Assembly (NCBI GenBank): GCA_035526585.1
Contig: DATLCC010000097.1
Location: 1-22,570 of the forward strand
Direction: 5' to 3'
Length of the DNA stretch: 22,570 nt
From: JAJPHT01 sp035526585
Lineage (GTDB): Archaea; Thermoplasmatota; SW-10-69-26; JACQPN01; JAJPHT01
This document shows positions 21,639-22,570 of this stretch, piece after piece. The notes below the pieces were generated by a model that had not been told where the DNA came from, made no database searches, and saw only the letters and a list, made by a program, of their open reading frames with translations. Within the stretch, counting starts at the first letter, position 1. The number at the start of each line of letters is the position of its first letter. The position numbers and the translations under genes were made by a program.

Positions 21639-22570
21639 GTGGCCACCGTCATCCGCGCCCGAGCGCCGCTTCGTGTCAGCTTCGGCGGCGGCGGCACCGA
21701 CGTCCCGCCCTACGCGACGGAGCACGGCGGCTGCGTCCTCTCCACGACGATCGACCGCGCGACGTACTGCTCGCTGCGCCCCCGCGAGGACAAGCTCATC
21801 CGCGTGAAGTCGCTGGATCTGGGCATCCTCGCCGACTTCTCTGCCGGCGACCACTTCGCCTACGACGGCAAGATGGACCTCGCGAAGGTCGTGCTCAACC
21901 ACTTCGACCTCGACCACGGCGCCGATGTCCTCATCCACAGCGACGCGCCGCCCGGCTCGGGCCTGGGCAGCAGCAGCGCGCTCCTCGTCGCCCTCATCAC
22001 TGCGTTCGCGGAGTACAAGCGCGTCGCGATGAACGCGTACGAGGTCGCGGCGCTCGCCATCAAGATGGAGCGCGACGACCTCAAGATCCCGGGAGGCTGG
22101 CAGGACCAGTACTCCGCCGCGTTCGGAGGCGTGAACTGGATCGAGTTCTCGAAGGACGGGAACCTCGTGACGCCGCTGCGCCTGCATCGCAGCGTGCGCG
22201 AGGAGCTCGAATACCGCAGCATCCTCGCCTACGTGGGCCGGACCCGCCTCTCCGCGAACATCCTGCACGAGCAGATCGCAGGGAGCGCCCAGCCGAAGGG
22301 CACCGTCAAGGACGCGCTCGATGCCACGAAGCAGATCGCGATCGAGATGAAACGCGCGCTCCTCGTGGGCGACTGGGAGCGCTGGGGCGGGCTCCTCCAT
22401 CGCGCGTGGCACGAGAAGAAGCAGTTCAGCACCAAGGTCAGCGACCCGCACATCGACGCGCTCTACGAGGCCGCGCGCAACGCGGGCGCGACGGGCGGCA
22501 AGCTCCTGGGCGCGGGCGGCGGCGGCTTCCTCTATCTCTTCTGCCCCGCCGAGAAGAAGCACGAGGTCGT
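21639..22570 (+). CDS. GHMP-family sugar kinase (heptose 7-phosphate kinase-like), 3' end outside the window
   Basis: The visible 310 codons encode a GHMP kinase: the opening RAPLRVSFGGGGTDVPPY, the ATP-binding PPGSGLGSSSALL loop and the C-terminal GATGGKLLGAGGGGFLYLF motif are present. The overall pattern is closest to D-glycero-D-manno-heptose 7-phosphate kinases (HddA) and related fucokinase-like enzymes, which phosphorylate the anomeric carbon for nucleotide-sugar synthesis. That suggests a surface-glycan or S-layer glycosylation pathway continuing beyond the window. GTG 21639 is the most family-like start; TTG 21609 is in frame upstream. An AT-rich CCAAACGTTG patch about 30 nt before 21639 may be the TATA element. 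The reading frame is open at the window end, so the gene is partial. Confidence 0.92.
   Translation, partial: MATVIRARAPLRVSFGGGGTDVPPYATEHGGCVLSTTIDRATYCSLRPREDKLIRVKSLDLGILADFSAGDHFAYDGKMDLAKVVLNHFDLDHGADVLIHSDAPPGSGLGSSSALLVALITAFAEYKRVAMNAYEVAALAIKMERDDLKIPGGWQDQYSAAFGGVNWIEFSKDGNLVTPLRLHRSVREELEYRSILAYVGRTRLSANILHEQIAGSAQPKGTVKDALDATKQIAIEMKRALLVGDWERWGGLLHRAWHEKKQFSTKVSDPHIDALYEAARNAGATGGKLLGAGGGGFLYLFCPAEKKHEV

Noticed and set aside
21540..22562. 340-codon minus-strand open frame over the sugar kinase
   Set aside because: The plus-strand frame encodes all GHMP motifs; the minus frame is its antisense shadow.
1..22570. tRNA, rRNA and CRISPR arrays
   Set aside because: I found no T-loop-like GTTCRANNC with matching acceptor arms, no conserved rRNA segments and no regularly spaced repeats.
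1..22570. Insertion sequences or phage genes
   Set aside because: No transposase, integrase or phage structural domains are recognisable, and base composition looks even throughout.

Overview
The window is about 22.6 kb of very GC-rich DNA that reads as a euryarchaeal chromosome. RadB, a short XPF-type nuclease, an archaeal-style RNase Z, a bacterio-opsin-activator-type HTH protein, a ModE/TOBE regulator and several winged-helix regulators fused or paired with membrane proteins point to Euryarchaeota in the broad sense. The proteins are not strongly acidic, so a haloarchaeon is unlikely; a high-GC uncultured Thermoplasmatota-like lineage is my best inference, not a proof. Genes are dense, intergenic gaps are all under 300 bases, and short AT-rich patches inside them look like archaeal promoters. 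Both Shine-Dalgarno-led starts (6-7 nt spacing) and probable leaderless starts occur.

Layout. 1-2.1 kb: a copper oxidase lipoprotein (minus) divergent from a small unknown lipoprotein (plus), with a shared inverted-repeat promoter region. 2.1-4.4 kb: a ModE-like regulator divergent from a TauE/SafE-type transporter, which converges on an FTR1-type iron permease preceded by a 32-bp metal-repressor-like palindrome. 4.5-5.9 kb: a nucleoside-deoxyribosyltransferase-fold protein lacking its catalytic Glu, and a six-TM unknown protein. 6.0-8.4 kb: a CPA2 (KefB-like) antiporter with two RCK-C domains and a large hairpin over its start codon. 8.5-9.8 kb: the short XPF nuclease, tail-overlapping an HTH_10 regulator. 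9.9-12.2 kb: a two-gene module of a winged-helix/FHA fusion and a polytopic membrane protein with an intact C-terminal Ser/Thr kinase.

12.2-14.4 kb (minus): radB, a GIDE-domain membrane protein and LemA. 14.5-15.5 kb: RNase Z. 15.5-16.8 kb (minus): a three-gene set of a small membrane protein, a tandem winged-helix regulator and a two-TM protein. 16.9-17.2 kb: a lysine-rich coiled-coil protein. 17.3-19.2 kb (minus): a large membrane-spanning sensor with extracytoplasmic beta-sandwich domains and two cytoplasmic winged helices. 19.3-20.5 kb (minus): a radical-SAM protein with a probable leaderless GTG start. 20.7-21.5 kb: a membrane domain running into a frameshifted cupredoxin lipoprotein. 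21.6 kb to the end: a GHMP sugar kinase, cut off by the window edge.

The region is rich in signal transduction (at least six DNA-binding regulators) and in metal/redox functions at the envelope (copper oxidase, cupredoxin, iron permease). The best candidate for an undescribed system is the FHA-DNA-binding protein/membrane-kinase pair at 9873-12244, which could carry a phosphothreonine signal directly from the membrane to a promoter.
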